Program-made: the position numbers and the translations under genes | NCBI GenBank assembly: GCA_014773175.1 | Contig: VXCM01000907.1 | Coordinates: 1 to 64,000, forward strand | DNA: 64,000 bases | Source: Lucifuga dentata | Lineage: Eukaryota > Chordata > Actinopteri > Ophidiiformes > Bythitidae | Direction of reading: 5' to 3' | Notes under the pieces: generated by a model | What the model saw: the letters and a program-made list of their open reading frames with translations, nothing else | The model's database searches: none | What the model was told of the DNA's origin: nothing | Part shown: in pieces, positions 25,447 through 40,534 of the stretch | Position numbering within the stretch: the first letter of the stretch is position 1 | How the letters are laid out: every line of letters starts with the position of its first letter

Positions 25447-28400
25447 CAGACAGATACTACAAACAATGAGGATTATTGATTGGTTGTTATGAACATTGGC
25501 ACCCACAGCTCATTCATGTTTCTGTCTGGCTGCTGTAGTTGACTTANCACACACAGAATGCACTGCATGTAGCCCGCCTCAGCCCCAGCGAGCCACAGCC
25601 ACAATCATGAGGGCCAGATTAGCAGAGCACATTTAGTGACTTTCCTCTTGTGAAAGTAGCTGATGTCTGATGCCCAAAAAGTCACTAGATTTCTTGCAAG
25701 GCACTTGTTAAAAAAAGGACAAATCCACTAAGTTGGCAACACTGATGCTCTATAGGGGTCATGTTTATGGCACGATTGTATTGTACATTAACATATAAAG
25801 CTAGAAACATAATGTACAGCTAAGAAGACTTCCACATTCACTGTTGTGCAATGAATTTGCCTTCATAATCAAAATAAAGCTTTTTTTTTTCTTATCTAAT
25901 TTCAAAGAAATAATAGTAAAAGTCTGGGCTGATATGGAATTAAGAAAGGTGTTGGCAAAAAGCAAAATCAGAGGACTGTTGGATCTTGATCTAGTTGTTT
26001 TTATTAATGCTTTATACAAATGAGTAAACCAGTGCTATGGTACATTTCAATGAAAGGATTTAGTGGGGGGAGTTGAGGGTTAGTTGCTTAAGTTTTGATC
26101 AATAGAGTAAAGACTCAGCACTTCTCTGAAGAACTACTTTGTTTTTTTTTTTTTTTTTTTTAGCAAGGCATTCAACTCCCAGGCGATCCACAAACTGTAG
26201 AGACTGTGGTTCTGTTGGACATTTTTCATGTGTGTGTATCTGTGTAAGTATGAATACTTTGTGGTGGAAAAAAAAAATCTTTCCTGGATAAATGCAGGTA
26301 AAAGAGGACTGTGGGCATGGTCTGCCAAAACATGTCTGAAAATCCTTTGAACTGCTCAAGGTGTATTTGATTGAATTTGCAAGACTCCTTGAATATCTTC
26401 GGAAAGTAGTTTTGAGTCCAAAATAAATACAGCACGTGTCATTTTTCCATTGAATTAGTTTAAAGTGTATTCTAAGGAGGATTTTTCTTCATGTTGGTTA
26501 CCTCTCTGTCTCAGTTGGTTGGACTATGCTCTGCATTCTGTGCTCACACTGTCAGGACATGACTCTCTTTGTGTAATTCTGTGGATTCATAATCCTGCAG
26601 ACTGCATAGACGTTGTGTATTTGGAGAGACAGAGAGACAGAGTAGGACAATGAAAGTCAGGGTTTTGGAGCATGATGCAAGGTGTGAAAGCACAGAATAT
26701 TGTAGCTTGCATCTCCAAAATGTAAAAATTGTGAATAAATAAAACTTGCTCTTTGTTTGATTAGCTCATATAGAACCATATTGTTCTAAAAAAAAAATCA
26801 ACAAAATTGTTCTTATGGACTCACATGACAAAAGTGTATTTAAAATGTTAAACCCAAAGCAGAATGTTGCCTTTGTTTGTACTGCTCATTCAAAACTTTT
26901 CTTCTTCTTCTTCTTCTTCTTCTTCTTCTTCTTCTTCTTCTGTCCTCTCCTCTCCTCTGTTGCATTAAAATCCTTAGTAAACATCCTCTCTCCCAGGGAC
27001 TCACAGAAACATTCCTTTGCTATATCATACATGTGTAACTGACACATTAAATTACTTACTTTGTACTGTGACATTAACATTCCCATTCTTCTACATTTTT
27101 TTTTTCTCCCATTGAAATAGCATTGGACGTAATGTGGAACATGCAACGTTTCTAAACCGTTACATCGTGACTTGGCTGTTGGCCGTTCTTAACCTCACAA
27201 CAGCTTTCCTGAGGCTGCAGCAGGTGTCAGAGACAGCTCACTCACACATGCATGCGTACGCACAGCAGCATGAACTCATTCACACCGAGACATTCACTCG
27301 CCCCTTTAGGTTGCCTTATGGCCACGCTGCACAAAATCTGGACCACTTGCAATTGCCTTTGCTACTCTGTGTTCTCTTCTTGCTCAAATACAGAAGCATA
27401 CACACATTTACATGCAGGAAGTGAGTGCTCATGGGGTCAGAGCTAACTGTTAGGATTACCTTGAGACCTACAGTAGTAAATCGTGACATAAAAAGAAGGG
27501 CAAGAGAAAGAGGAAAGACGGCAAGGAGAGCAAGGAGGGAAAAGGAGAGCGCAGCAGAAAGGTTGTGCTTTCAGTGCTGGTGATGGCAGAGGTCAGCTGG
27601 GGGGTTGAGCACTATGGAAAGTGACTTCAGAAAAATATTAATTTATATGCATATTTCTCTGCCTCTAGGGAGTGTAAGAAAGAGGGAGGGAAAATGGGGA
27701 AATAGAAAGTTTATAAGGAGATATTCAGATAGATAGAAAGAAGAAGACGAGACTCCCCCTGCAGGTCCGGAGAAGCATCAGAGAGCAATATTTTCTGCCT
27801 TCCTCCGGTGATGCTTCCTTAAACAGCAAAATATCTGCTGCAGGAGCACAAAAAAAGACAGCAAGGCATGAGGAGGGGGGCAGGGTTGCTAGGATGGCTG
27901 GAGAATGTCAGATGGCATTAGAAACACAACAAGATGACTTCTCTGTATCTGCTCAGAGACTGACTGGTGCTCGGCCAAGTTAAAGGTTGCCATGTGGTGG
28001 CCATGCAGACTGTATATATGTGTGTGTGTGTGTGTGTGTTTACTGAATCAGAAAAATAGAAAGAGGATCACACTGTTACAGCTGATCCAGGCTTTGGTTT
28101 TGTCTTTGTTGTAGGAATTTATGTCTATGTTGGGTTTGAGTTTATGAAAAGCCATTTGCTTATTGAGGTTAAAAAGAAAGAAACAATATTTGAAAAGAAA
28201 ACCAGACTACGTAGCATTCTAGCTGGTACATGACATGTTCCTTTGTAGCACCGACCTCACAATAATAAAACAATAACAGTTCTAGTTCATTTATTATTTG
28301 TTAAAGCCCAATATTGTAAGCATATTTGTATCAGGAGACTTTACAAAGAAAGAAAAGCCTTTAGAGATTGTTAGGTGATAAATTTGGCCATTTTTAGCAC

Positions 28401-31400
28401 AATTTAGCTGTAAAGACGAATGTGGTAAAGTCATGGTCTTGTATAAGATTTATATGGGAAACTACTTCACATTATGTATTATTTATTATTATGTATTATT
28501 TATTATTACTTTAATAAAATAGCTGTCTAGAAATGATTGCACTTATTATATGGCTGTTTACCAAAGGAAATGAGATATTCAACTGAACTATATTGTAAGC
28601 AAAGAAACATAAATGCCATAAAATATTCTGATGTAACTGTCCTCAAGTATAGTAAAATGTTTTTGGAACAAAGTTTTAACAACTTATTTGATTAGAAGCA
28701 CACAAAAACAGACTTGTGATTTACAAAGAGAAGTTATAGTCAGTGGTGGAAAACATTCACTGGCCAATCAGAATCGAGTTCTCAGTAAATCCCTGTAATA
28801 AAGTTGAAATAACATTCTCCTCCCGACACTAAGCCAAATATTTTCTGTGCTATAACTTGACTGTTTTTATGCTGCAGTGTTCCACGTTCTAGCTGTCAGT
28901 GTTTGGTTAGCTTGGCTGGAAAACATTCTGCATCGAGAACTTACTTCCTCTTCCTGTCCTTGTTGCACTTCCTGTTTCAAAGTTCACAACAGCTGTGGCA
29001 CAGAAAGTAGGAAGGGTTGTCCTCCTAGCCTTGGACACACTTTGTGTAGTTTTCCATCTTGGTGCTCACATCGTTCTTTTAGCATTGATTACTTACAATT
29101 TAGCTCATATATCTGTATATTTTATTTTTATTTCAGTTGATTTTTCTGCTTGCAGCATTGAAGCATTGACTCATGGATCCACAGCAAAAACTAACTTTTA
29201 TGACCACTGACCGCATTGTAAATTCCTCAGTTCAGTGCCTATTTCAACCATTTCACAGGCCATTTATTGGATTTTTGTAAATTTACAATTTACGTGCAAT
29301 GGCTGGATTAGACTTTTTCACTGAGTGTACCCAAAATATACATTCCATTTTCTGTCTCAAAAGTTATAAATGAATGATATTTGTTCCTCCTTTTGCCTCT
29401 CACTTGATCCTTTCCTGTCTCATAACGGCTGATGGAAGGAGGTCAGAGAGGATTCAGCCAATCCTGATAAAGACTGCTGATTAATTTCTTGGTTAAATGT
29501 TACCCAGAATCAAAGGTTAGAGTCTCTGCTTAGGGTTCGTTTCCTGCAGCATTTTAGACATAGAACACTGTCATTTTTCTACAACCATCTCTGATATCCT
29601 TAACGCTGGCAATCAGGCTGTATGTTGGCAACTATTTACTGGAATTTTATCCAAACATTCAGTAATAAATGAGGCTGGCAACCACTGAAGGCATTGAAGT
29701 TGCCATATTTGTAAGGCTGGCATCAACTATACTTCATTAACTCTGCAATTTTCCCCACTCATTGTAAGTGTAATAGTTTTAATAAATCCCACAAAGGTAG
29801 CTCTTGTTAATTATGCATCTAAAACATGGAAAAAGTATGTCTAATATCTAACTACAAAGGCAGAAATCTGTCTGTCTCTGTCCCGTCTGTGGCACCCTTA
29901 TCTCTAGAACCCAGCGCTGTATGAATTTGATATTTGGCAGGTTTATTGCTCAGGACCCAAGGATGTGCAGTATCGCGTGTGAAGTTTGGATGAGTGGTTC
30001 TTGAATTGTTGTGTCAGTAAAAAGTAGTCCTTGCGGCAGGATACACTCCAGGTGCGGCAGCATATGCTCTGCTCTATGGGCACTGCAAACAAAGCTAGCT
30101 CATGTGGATGTGCAGATCAAAATTATGGCTGGCTGAGGCACACGTCAGAAAGTCCGGCATTTTGCCAAAATGCATCTCTGCCGAAAATTGCATCCCCATT
30201 TCTGCCGAGATTTGCATCCAACTGTAAATAATTTCCTCAAGATGAAGGAATGAAATCAATTTAAGAGCTCAGCTTTGGGGCTATTTGGATGTGACAGGGT
30301 GGGTTTGATGAATGTGACCCTCCTCAGGGATGAGAAACGAGGGACGCGGGGATGCATTTTTCAGCAGAAATAACACATAAATAAGAATTAAGTACTGAAT
30401 CACTGCTGCCCAATAGTCATACTGTAGGTATTATTGTTATTGCCTCTAAGAAGTGCCATAATCACTGTTTGATAAAAGTTATTCAAAGGAATAAATATTG
30501 TCTTGGATTACATGATCCATTGTCTGCGAGTAGGGATGCAATTCTTGGCATGGATGCAGTTTTCGGTCTGTTCTGAACAGGCACAGTTTGAACGGGCACT
30601 GCAGTAGTAATCTATAATAGTGTAAATTTTAAAGTAGTGTGTAGCTCCCAGACAGTTGTGTTTGAGTGTGTATTTGTGTTGTGTGGAACAGAGGCCACGT
30701 TTGTGTTGGGCGTAGCAGAGGAAGTGGACAACGGCTATTTGGAGAGTGGTACTGATCTGGTTTGTGTGGTCTCCATCCTCTCTGCTTTCTGTCTCTATTA
30801 TCACACCCACCCACTCTGTACGCTGGTCTGATCTGCCATGTACCCAACATGGTGAGCCGACACCCCAGATTGCATATGAATAGCTAGAAATGAGCTGTTC
30901 GTCATGTTCATGCATAATCCAAAGCTGTTGCTTGTTAATTTTCAGTGACATTGTTTACGCGATGATCAAACTGAAATGCATCCAATCAAAATCTGTTTTC
31001 TTCTACACGTTTGTCTGGGTCGCAGCTTATGATGAGGACTTTTTTGGGCAATGCAGATGGAAAAGTGTGTAAAAGCATTTGCCTCAGCGTTGTTCTAATA
31101 TGATTTATTAACAATCTGTTGTCAGAATGATAAAGACTACATGTTCTTTTTTCCATTGCTTGTGTTGGAGTGGCATTCGGTTTGTCTCATACCAGCGATG
31201 ACCTCAAGTGGGACAACAGAGTCTCCCAGCAGCTCAGAAGGAAAACTACTCTGTCATCTTCTGGTTCCTGTTTCCTCGTTTCTCTTTCTTTTTTCTCTCT
31301 CTCACCTTGTCGATGAGAGATCTCTCTTTCCTTCTTTCATGGTCATCTTCCCTTGTGTCACTTTATGTGTTTGTTGGCATCTGTATTTACACTTGACCAT

Positions 31401-32538
31401 ATTCTATTGTTTTGCTGTCAGATCTGTGAAGGATTTCATATATTTTTGTTACATTTCCTGTTTGGAAGTGGATTCATAGGCTGTCAGTTAAATTATGGTT
31501 GAATGCTATTAAATCAGGAGTTTTGAAGAGTTTCGGATCGTTAGCGATTCAGTTATTGCTTTGTCTCTGCCATATTCTTTACACTGATGCTTCACTGGTT
31601 AAAAATGGAAGGTTATTGGGGACTAAAATTCAGTTTAAAGTGAGAAAATGAGAACTTGTAGCTGCTGCTGTACATCAAAATGTTTCTAGTAAGTTGGTGA
31701 CTTTTATACAAAATATTAAAAAATTACTCATTGTTTTGAACTTGAACCAGCCTACTATATCAGCTGTTTTAGATTGTTGTATATATTTTTTTAATTCATA
31801 CATTTATCAGCAATATAAAGAAAAAATTCTAAAACTAAGTTGAAACCATTTGTGAATATATTATCTATTGACAGACGATTATGTCATCATTGATCAAGTA
31901 AAAATGACAAAATCTGCTGGTTTCAGCTTCTCTATGATGGGACCTTTCTGCTTTTCTCAGTTTTTAAGACTGTTCTTCAGACGAAATAGACAAATTTGAA
32001 CCTTTAGTAACTTGCGATCAGCGTTTGTCAGTATTTTGGTGCAGTTTATAAAAGTGATGAGATGTGTACTTTTACAGATGTGTACTTTTTGAGGCACAGA
32101 TTTGCAGAAAAGAGAATCACATTGGTCCTGCAAGCATTGTACCTTTTCATTCTTTTTGCTTTCTAATCTCAAAATCATATGTCTAAGTGCTTGTTTAACT
32201 GACAGTAGGGACACAGAGATGACTGTCATGTCTGTGTCCTCATAACCTAACATGACTTTTGTAAAAGCATCTAAAAAACATGGTGTATTGCTTTAAATCA
32301 CACAGCCAGTTTTAGCCAGAGCAGAGCTTTCTGGCCCGTGTTGTCTGCTCAGATTCCCATTCAGGTTGTCCCACATTCCTGCTGTGGATTTTTCCAGTGG
32401 CAGCCGGCAGTCCACAGGATGATTTCACCCTTCAGACACTCGTTTTAAAAAGAGAAAGAGGAAAACCTCCCTGGTTGTTTCTGTTCGCTGTGTCAGCAGC
32501 AGGCGTGGCAGTGCCAGAGAGAGAGAGGGAGGGAGAGG

Positions 32539-32575
<37 letters not shown>

Positions 32576-32812
32576 NNNNNNNNNNNNNNNNNNNNNNNNN
32601 NNNNNNNNNNNNNNNNNNNNNNNNNNNNNNNNNNNNNNNNNNNNNNNNNNNNNNNNNNNNNNNNNNNNNNNNNNNNNNNNNNNNNNNNNNNNNNNNNNNN
32701 NNNNNNNNNNNNNNNNNNNNNNNNNNNNNNNNNNNNNNNNNNNNNNNNNNNNNNNNNNNNNNNNNNNNNNNNNNNNNNNNNNNNNNNNNNNNNNNNNNNN
32801 NNNNNNNNNNNN

Positions 32813-32865
<53 letters not shown>

Positions 32866-35800
32866 TCCCAAAGCTATACAGATAATTCCATCGGTTAGAC
32901 TCAGTCATACAGTCAGTTCAACAGTTTTACCCACTGAGGACCACATTAATTATTAATTAATTAATCATAGAGGTCAACATGATTATGAAGAAATACATAG
33001 ATGGTGAAATTTTTGTTTTAGCATATCTATCTTTCATGATGATCAGACAGTTTAACATAAAACAAATGAAAAACTTTACTGACATATCTGTGTTGACAGA
33101 ACACTTTATGACAATCCAAAATGTATATATATCTCCAACGTTCACAAATAATTGTAACGCATTAAAAATTAAAACACTTCTAATGATGTGAAACTTCTTT
33201 TTCCTTCATTTTCTCACACTCTCAGCATATCTCTTATTTGACCCCTTCCTCTCTTAATAGCTTCAATCCAGCGAGAAACAGTTTACAACCCATTCCTCTG
33301 CAGCTGTTCCTCTACTCATTTAGGCAGACTTTATCACTTTCTTCCTCTTTCTTTTCCCTGTTTACCCGTCAATTCTTCACCCTCTGACTCTCACTTCATT
33401 CTAGTTGGGTCTGTGTGTGTCATTGTTAGGCTTCCTTTATCCTCTGGCTTCATTTAGCTTTTGTTAGTCATTTTGTTGGCCTCCAACCACCATTCATCCA
33501 GTTTCTGTTGAGCCTGTACAGAGCAAAGAAAACGCATTATAAACTATCACAGACATCACCAACGCTATCATCTCTGTTACAACGCCTTCAAGCTCATGAT
33601 TTCCCTCTAGTTTTTTTTGTCTCTTTCTCTCCTTCCTTCTTTAAATTCCTTCCATCGGATTCCTCCCTGGGATGGGCAGTTTGACTCTCATTAAACAAGA
33701 ATGAAGATGCAAGAGTCTGTATGTACATGTGTGTGTGTGTGTTTAGACTGTGTAGCTTGATGAAAGATGAGAAGAATGAGTAGATGAAAAGTTTGCGAAC
33801 ATTTTTGACTAATTACAGTGAACATAGACAGTACACACTTTTTCACCTACACACATAAACACTTGGCCGTTCACTCAGTGTTCTGACATATTCAGATGTG
33901 ATGAGAGCCATCTGTTGAGATAGACAAAGTGAGTGTGTCCTGTGTGTATGTGTGCGTGTGTGTGTATACTCGGACTTTGTCAACCTTAGTGCTGTGTCAT
34001 GCGTTGGCCCATGTTTGCTTTTCTACAGTAAGTGATTCCACATGTGGGCTAGTGAGTGCCCCTGTGTGTGTGTGTGTGTGTGTGTGTTTACTGTCATTAC
34101 TCCCCCGTGTGAGGGAGTTCCATCACAGCTTAGTGGTGTGTTTATGGTCCACAGAACCGCTGCTGGCAAAGACACAAAGGTCTTCACAACATTATCCGAA
34201 TAAATATCAAAACAAATGTTAGCAAACATTCATGTAGGGACCCTGCATTAATTTTGGACATATAAACAATGAGGAGACAGTGGGAGAGAAACAAATCCCC
34301 AAAATGTTCAGCAGAAACAAATGCTTGGAGGCAAAAATGTAGATTTCAAACATGGCAGCCCCATTTTTAACAACAAAAGTTGCTCTCCAAGGTACCGTGA
34401 CCATAACACATGCACACATTAGTGTCCCCACACATGCATGATGATAAAATAATTGGATTCTGTCCACTTCTAATTGTGGCAGTTCTTTTGTCCATGAGCT
34501 GCAATAACCACTAAAAAATTGTACGATTCAGGTCTGCTCCTGGGATTGTGGTAGAAGCACTTAGGCTAAATTTACACTATGGGTCTTCATGCCTATTCAA
34601 ATTTGTTTGCCCATATCATATTTTTTTTCAGTGTCTTTAAATCTTTCTTTTACCCAAACATGCACACAACTTCTGTATTAGCTCATTGACCTTCACCCTC
34701 CATTTCTATTGACAGAGAGTGGTTCTCACATAGATTGTTCCCATTGATTATTCGTCATCGATCATCTACATTATTCATTTGCAGACAATGTACTGTAGAT
34801 CAGTCGCATTTTATGATACGCAAGTCAGAATGGCAAGGAATCTTCTGTCTGTGTTTACAGTCACATGTGGAGACATCAGATACAATTTAGATTTATTTCC
34901 ACTTATGAATGTGGCCAAAATGGTTCTGAGGATATCTAATTCCATGTGAATGTACACATCCACAACACATATCTGATACGTCCGAATCAGAATCAGAGCT
35001 TTATTGTCAAATCATCGATACAAAAGTACACAGGCAGGATAAAATGCTGTTTCTCCAGGAACACCTGGTGCTACATTTAACATAGTGCACATAGACAAGA
35101 AGTGCAGTAACAACATAAAGAGCATAAACAGATAATAGTGTAATACTGCAAGTGCAAAGAACACGTTTATTGTACTGAAGTAAGAGTAAAAGTCTGTGCA
35201 AAGATGCAAAGAGTTCACAACTCCATAAAGTTCCATAAAATGGAGTTGTGCACTTTGGCATGTGCAAAGAGTTTAAGGATCACATACGTGCCATGAGTAA
35301 AAAATTGGAATGTGGTCACATGTATCTGTCCATGTAAAAGTATCTACTCGGTTGCAGTGTGTGTCAAACTTTGCACGCAAAGAATCACTGGAGCGATGCT
35401 GATGTGTCACCAGATTTAATAGAGAAAAGGTGGAAGTGACATAACCATTACATAATGAAAACTTAACCATGTTTAAAACAAACAATAGAGGGATATTTCT
35501 GGGAACATACAGTAACAAAACATATCTGTTACCACATCATGTCTTGGAGTTATGAGATTGAAAGGAATCAAGAATTCAAGTCTTACACAAGTTGAAAGTT
35601 TTAAGTTGTAAAAAATAAATCAAGCATATTGGTCCTGTTAACAAAAGCATACATCATATGTAATATACAGTATAACACACTGTAAAACCAGCCATTGTAT
35701 ATGCTGTCATTCCTTGCTGTTAAGTGTGAAACAATATTTAGAACCAGTGTCAAATTTGATGGGTAAATTACAGGCTTAATAGTAGCTCCACGCAGCAGTG

Positions 35801-38800
35801 AGGCAGACTTCCTTCTTCAGACTGGTGTGGTTAAATGTGGGTTGAAGATGACAGTGAATGGTTTATGTTGGGGGGCTGGTGGGGGGTATGACTAAAGTAT
35901 TGGACCTCAGGTCTGTATGTCAGCCTGTAGTTAAACCACCAGCAGGAATATTTATACAAGTGGCAGCAATTAGTGTGTGATTGAGAAGCATGTGGAAATG
36001 GTGTGTGTGTGTGTGTGTGTGCATGTGTGTGTTTTAGCATTAAAGCAGCCGTGGTCGATGGTGGAGGATTAGCTAAGCTTTGACTGGCTTTGGAGCGCGC
36101 AAGCTCGGTCACCATGCTGGCAATAGGAAGCTACGTTACTGATGCAGCAGTTGATGACACTGTTTGTATCTGTAACCACTTTGAAGCACTGACAGATTTG
36201 AATGTTTAGCATTTGTGCACGGAGGCTGCTTGCACACGATCAGCTGTAACATTTCAGAGAGCTAGCTGACCTGTTTTTTTTTTTTTTACCGAGTTGTGGT
36301 GATGCCACCTTGAGCAACATACTCTGCAATTCAATTTTGACCCTTTCGCCAATGGCCTTTCCAATGTGAAATCATGAGAGAATAGGGAGCCCAGGGACTG
36401 CAGATGAAAATTAACCTTATTTTTTTTGGCTAAATCTGATACATTTACACCATGCGTTAATGTAGATGGTCCCTGTAAAACTAAATAAATAAATTAAAAT
36501 AGCTGCATGGGACATACTGTAAGCAGAAGGAACAAAATGATGGAGAAGTTTGTAAGCAGCGTGGAGCAATTTCATAAACTGTACAACACAGATTTGAAGT
36601 TGTGTGAGATCTGGGCGGAAAGGTAATAGCATAGTCTTTGCTTGTATTTGAAATGTGACATTAGCTACATCCAATAAGGGCACTTCTTAATGATGTGCAT
36701 CGTGTGTGTCTTGGTTTGGCTCCTTTAGTTGATCGAGGTGCAGAGTAGTCAGCGATGCAAAACTCATTTACTGCTCTGCAGTTTTACCACAGATCACATG
36801 CAAGCAGCCCAATGTTACTGTTGCTATTACTGCCCCTTTACCATGTTCCCCATTACAACATTATACAAGTTGTTTGAAGATAAAATCAATCATAAATTAA
36901 AAGTTTCAGGGCTATAAGTAAAATTTTATTCCAATTTTAAAAGTAAACTTGATCTTCTTTTGACTGACTACTTCTTAATTTGACTTATGATTTCAGTGCT
37001 TTTTTTCCCACCATCATCAGAGAAATTTCTTCATCTCCTTCCAGCTGCATGTTCAGCAGGAAAACATTTCAGGCAGTGCTGCCACCTAATGATTCCACTG
37101 TGAACAATTGCCATATTCCTGCAAACAGCTTGCAAATGCAACAGAAATTTGCTATATCAATGCAAAAAAAAAAAAAAAAAATNAAAAAAAAAAAAAAAAA
37201 AATCTTATTTAAGTGTATACACATGTGAGTGTGTGTTGTACTGTATATGGCACATGATGCAAGTGTCTCCTGCATGGTTGCATGCAGACTTAGCCTAAGC
37301 CTGGAGGTTTTCTATAGCGTCTTGGCAGCACCTTGTCCTGATGATATATTTGCTGTATAGGAGCCAGCTTAGCCTTTGGAAGGTGATGAGATAAAATAAC
37401 TGTAGCTTCCCTTCTCTTTGCCTGCATTTCTATGCCAATCTATCATGCTCTCATTCCATCTCTGAAGTGATGGTACTTTTGCTTCCAGCACAAACATAGT
37501 ACTGATGGATACGGTTTCCCTTTTGCCAATAAAAAGAATAAAAGTGATGCAAAAGCTGAAATATACACAAGTATGGTTCCCAAGTCGACCATGAAATTAA
37601 CACCATTCATGCCTTAATTTCCCAGTGACTGAAGAGGTTGAATTTGATCCACTGCGATTAGTAATCCATCATAATGCTCTCAGTGTAGGCCTTAGTCATA
37701 TCCAAACCCCTAAACCCTTTGACAGACTGGCGAGACATTATGACAAGGTATTAGACGGTACAGGCTTAATATTACTGGACAGCAGTGAGCTTTTACATTG
37801 TGCTCCAGCTGTGTTTGGGGATCATATTACAAGCAGATCATGGACTTGAAATGTGGGTTTGGAGGATCATGTAACAGGATCTACATTCAGCTGGCCATGT
37901 CTGACCTTAATCACCCAGAGGCTCTGCTGCCAGGGGAAGAGCTATGAGTACTGTAGATGTTCACTCTCGTGAGTGTGTGTTGAATGTGCATCAACCCAGG
38001 CCGCTTCTCATAAAGCTGACTGAGCTGAATGGATAGACGAAGGGTGACCTTTCACCCCTGCTTTCCCCCAACCTGCACTCACCATGGCAACGTCTGAAAG
38101 AAGCCATCTCCACTTCCTTGTCTTTTCTCTCTCACTCAATACTTTGGCTTATTGTTACCCTAAAAAAAGTGTTTCCTTTAGGCTAAATGTCAGGCTGACC
38201 TTGTGTGTGTTCAGAAAAGTGCGACTGAGTTCAACATTTGAGGTAAAGTGTTCACATTAGGTGGATTTTATGAGATAATCGGACATGGCTTCTCTTTTCT
38301 TTGTCTTTCTTTCTTACACAGCCACACATATACCATATATTTGTTCCATCTGGCCAAGGGAGAGTTACTTGGCTCTCAGGTTGGTGATTTTCACAGGATT
38401 ATAGTGAGAGAAGGAGGGATTTCACATCAGTGTTGTTACTTTAACATGGGGAAGCTCATTAGACCTGGTGATACTTCACTCAGCAGAGCTAAGTCAGAGG
38501 CAAAACCTGTGTGATATCATTAAGAGATTTTAATCCTGAATGTTTGATTTGATTTGAATAGATGATTCCACAATGATAGATGTACAATATGTGCTGAAGA
38601 GGAAAACTACTTTCCAATATGGTTTAACAATTGCTTTATTTGAAATTCGGTTAATCTAGGCTAAGATATTAAAATCTTCATTTAGCTAATCAAAGATATA
38701 TTTATATTTTGGAAAGTGGTGGTCAGTAATGTACTGTAATGTGTATGTGAATGTGTATTTATTAGGCTAAAGCATGCAAAACCACTAGTATGGTCCTTTA

Positions 38801-40487
38801 AACAGCATCATACTCTGGCAAGTTTAAACCTTATATGTTCTCCAAAGAAGAACAGAACACTAAGTCCAATTCTGTCATGTTTTGTCATTTGCCATTTTAG
38901 AGTCTTCTGCTGTGTGATTCAGTTCAACAAATCTTTTCTCTTGCTTGTTGCTGGGTAATGTAAGGAACTGGATGAGGAAACTGAAATCTCTCTTTGTTTT
39001 TGCACATTGGTAGTGTGTAGTGTGCATTTGTGTTTGTGTGTGTGCGTGCTTCTCCCATTTGATGAATAGGGTTTCTATTCACACTCTTTTGGAACAAAGC
39101 TAGTGCAGAGTTCAGGCTACTGCTGGATATCCTGTTGATATCACACAGGCCTATTCTTTCTTCTATGTGTGTGTGTGTGGTTATACACATAGCAGCCGTT
39201 GTACAGTGCTACTGCATGGTTGAGGTTAATTACAGATTCCTTTGTGTAGCTTACATGGTTGTGTGTGTGTCTATGTATGTTTGCAGCAGCTAAGCCACTG
39301 TCCTTCAAATGTCATTATTAAAGTTCAGTCGGAACATGTGACTGCATGTTCAGGAAAGGGCGACAAGATTCCCAGACCTACAACACCACACGTCAGGCAA
39401 ACTGCAGCCACTTTTTGAGAAATATTCTTGTAGTTATGCAAGAGTGAGCGGTATAACTGATTTAAACGGCACACTAGTAGAGATTTGCGTCATCATTAGA
39501 GGTCTTCCAAGTCCATTTCGTTCCTATAGAACTGATCCGGAACCCGAGTCTGGTCAGGTCAAATGTGTATTCAGTCGGATATCGCCTCCTGAGTGGATCT
39601 GAGTGGACTCAGGTGGCATCATAATGGCCACAGGAGAAAATGTGTCAAGTGGAGCTCATACTTGCAGATGTATTTCCACATCATTTGATCCTCTCTATAG
39701 CGCTGTGACTTTATAATGTGCTTCAGCTCTTACATCTCCACTCGTTGGTCATCCTCAATGTCTCACACTGAAGGTTGCGGATATATTTCCTCATTGTTTG
39801 GCTGCTAATTGTGTCAAAACCATTTTCATATATTCCTCAAACTTTCAGACATTTTTGGTTTTGAGAAGAGTTAGCTTAAATTGTTAGCTTAAATTACATT
39901 GCTGACCTAAATTATTTTATTTTGTTCAGTGACTAGGTTTTTATAAACCATTTGCTATGAATTACCAGTTGTATTTCTGTGGTTAGGTAGCGTGGTATCA
40001 TGGTATCTCAAAAACTTACCAAAAATGTCAAAGTTAGGCTCTGGATCATGGAATTTGCTCCAAATTCTGTGAATCCATGTGCAGAATCAGGAGTTTTAAA
40101 ACAATTTGTTCACTTTGCATGAGACATCTTTTAATATTATAGCAATTTTCTCATGAACTACTGCAAAAGATCTGCATCCCGCGTATTCAGGTACAGGTCG
40201 AGATTTACATGTTAAAATAAAAATAGACCTGTGTGTGTCTCTGCGTGTGTTTACGTGTTCGTGTGTGTGTCTCTGCGTGTGTTTACGTGTTCGTGTGTGT
40301 GAACTTGGATGTGTGTGTTTATTTGTATGTGTCTCCATTGTGTGGCGTCATGAGCTCAGGAGGAAGCAACGGAGAGAAGAATGGGGGGAATTTTGTCGTT
40401 CAAGTGCAAGAGAGGAGGGGAAGAGCGAGGAGAGTGTTAACAGGGTCACTTATTTTTAGCTGTCACTGTCCCTTACTATCCTTCCTG

Positions 40488-40534
<47 letters not shown>

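Noticed and set aside
28741..28760. CAGTGGTGGAAAACATTCAC as a hAT terminus
   Set aside because: No matching opposite end or target duplication was found.
29860..30240. Possible interspersed repeat beginning CTACAAAGGCAGAAATCTGT
   Set aside because: It has a repeat-like feel, but no termini, second copy in the window or known family could be shown.
30508..30951. 147-codon minus-strand frame
   Set aside because: No domain, no recognised homologue and ordinary composition; likely chance in a 37-kb intron.
32397..32908. Long frames of 158-162 codons on both strands
   Set aside because: They span the N gap and GA/CT runs, so they are artefacts.
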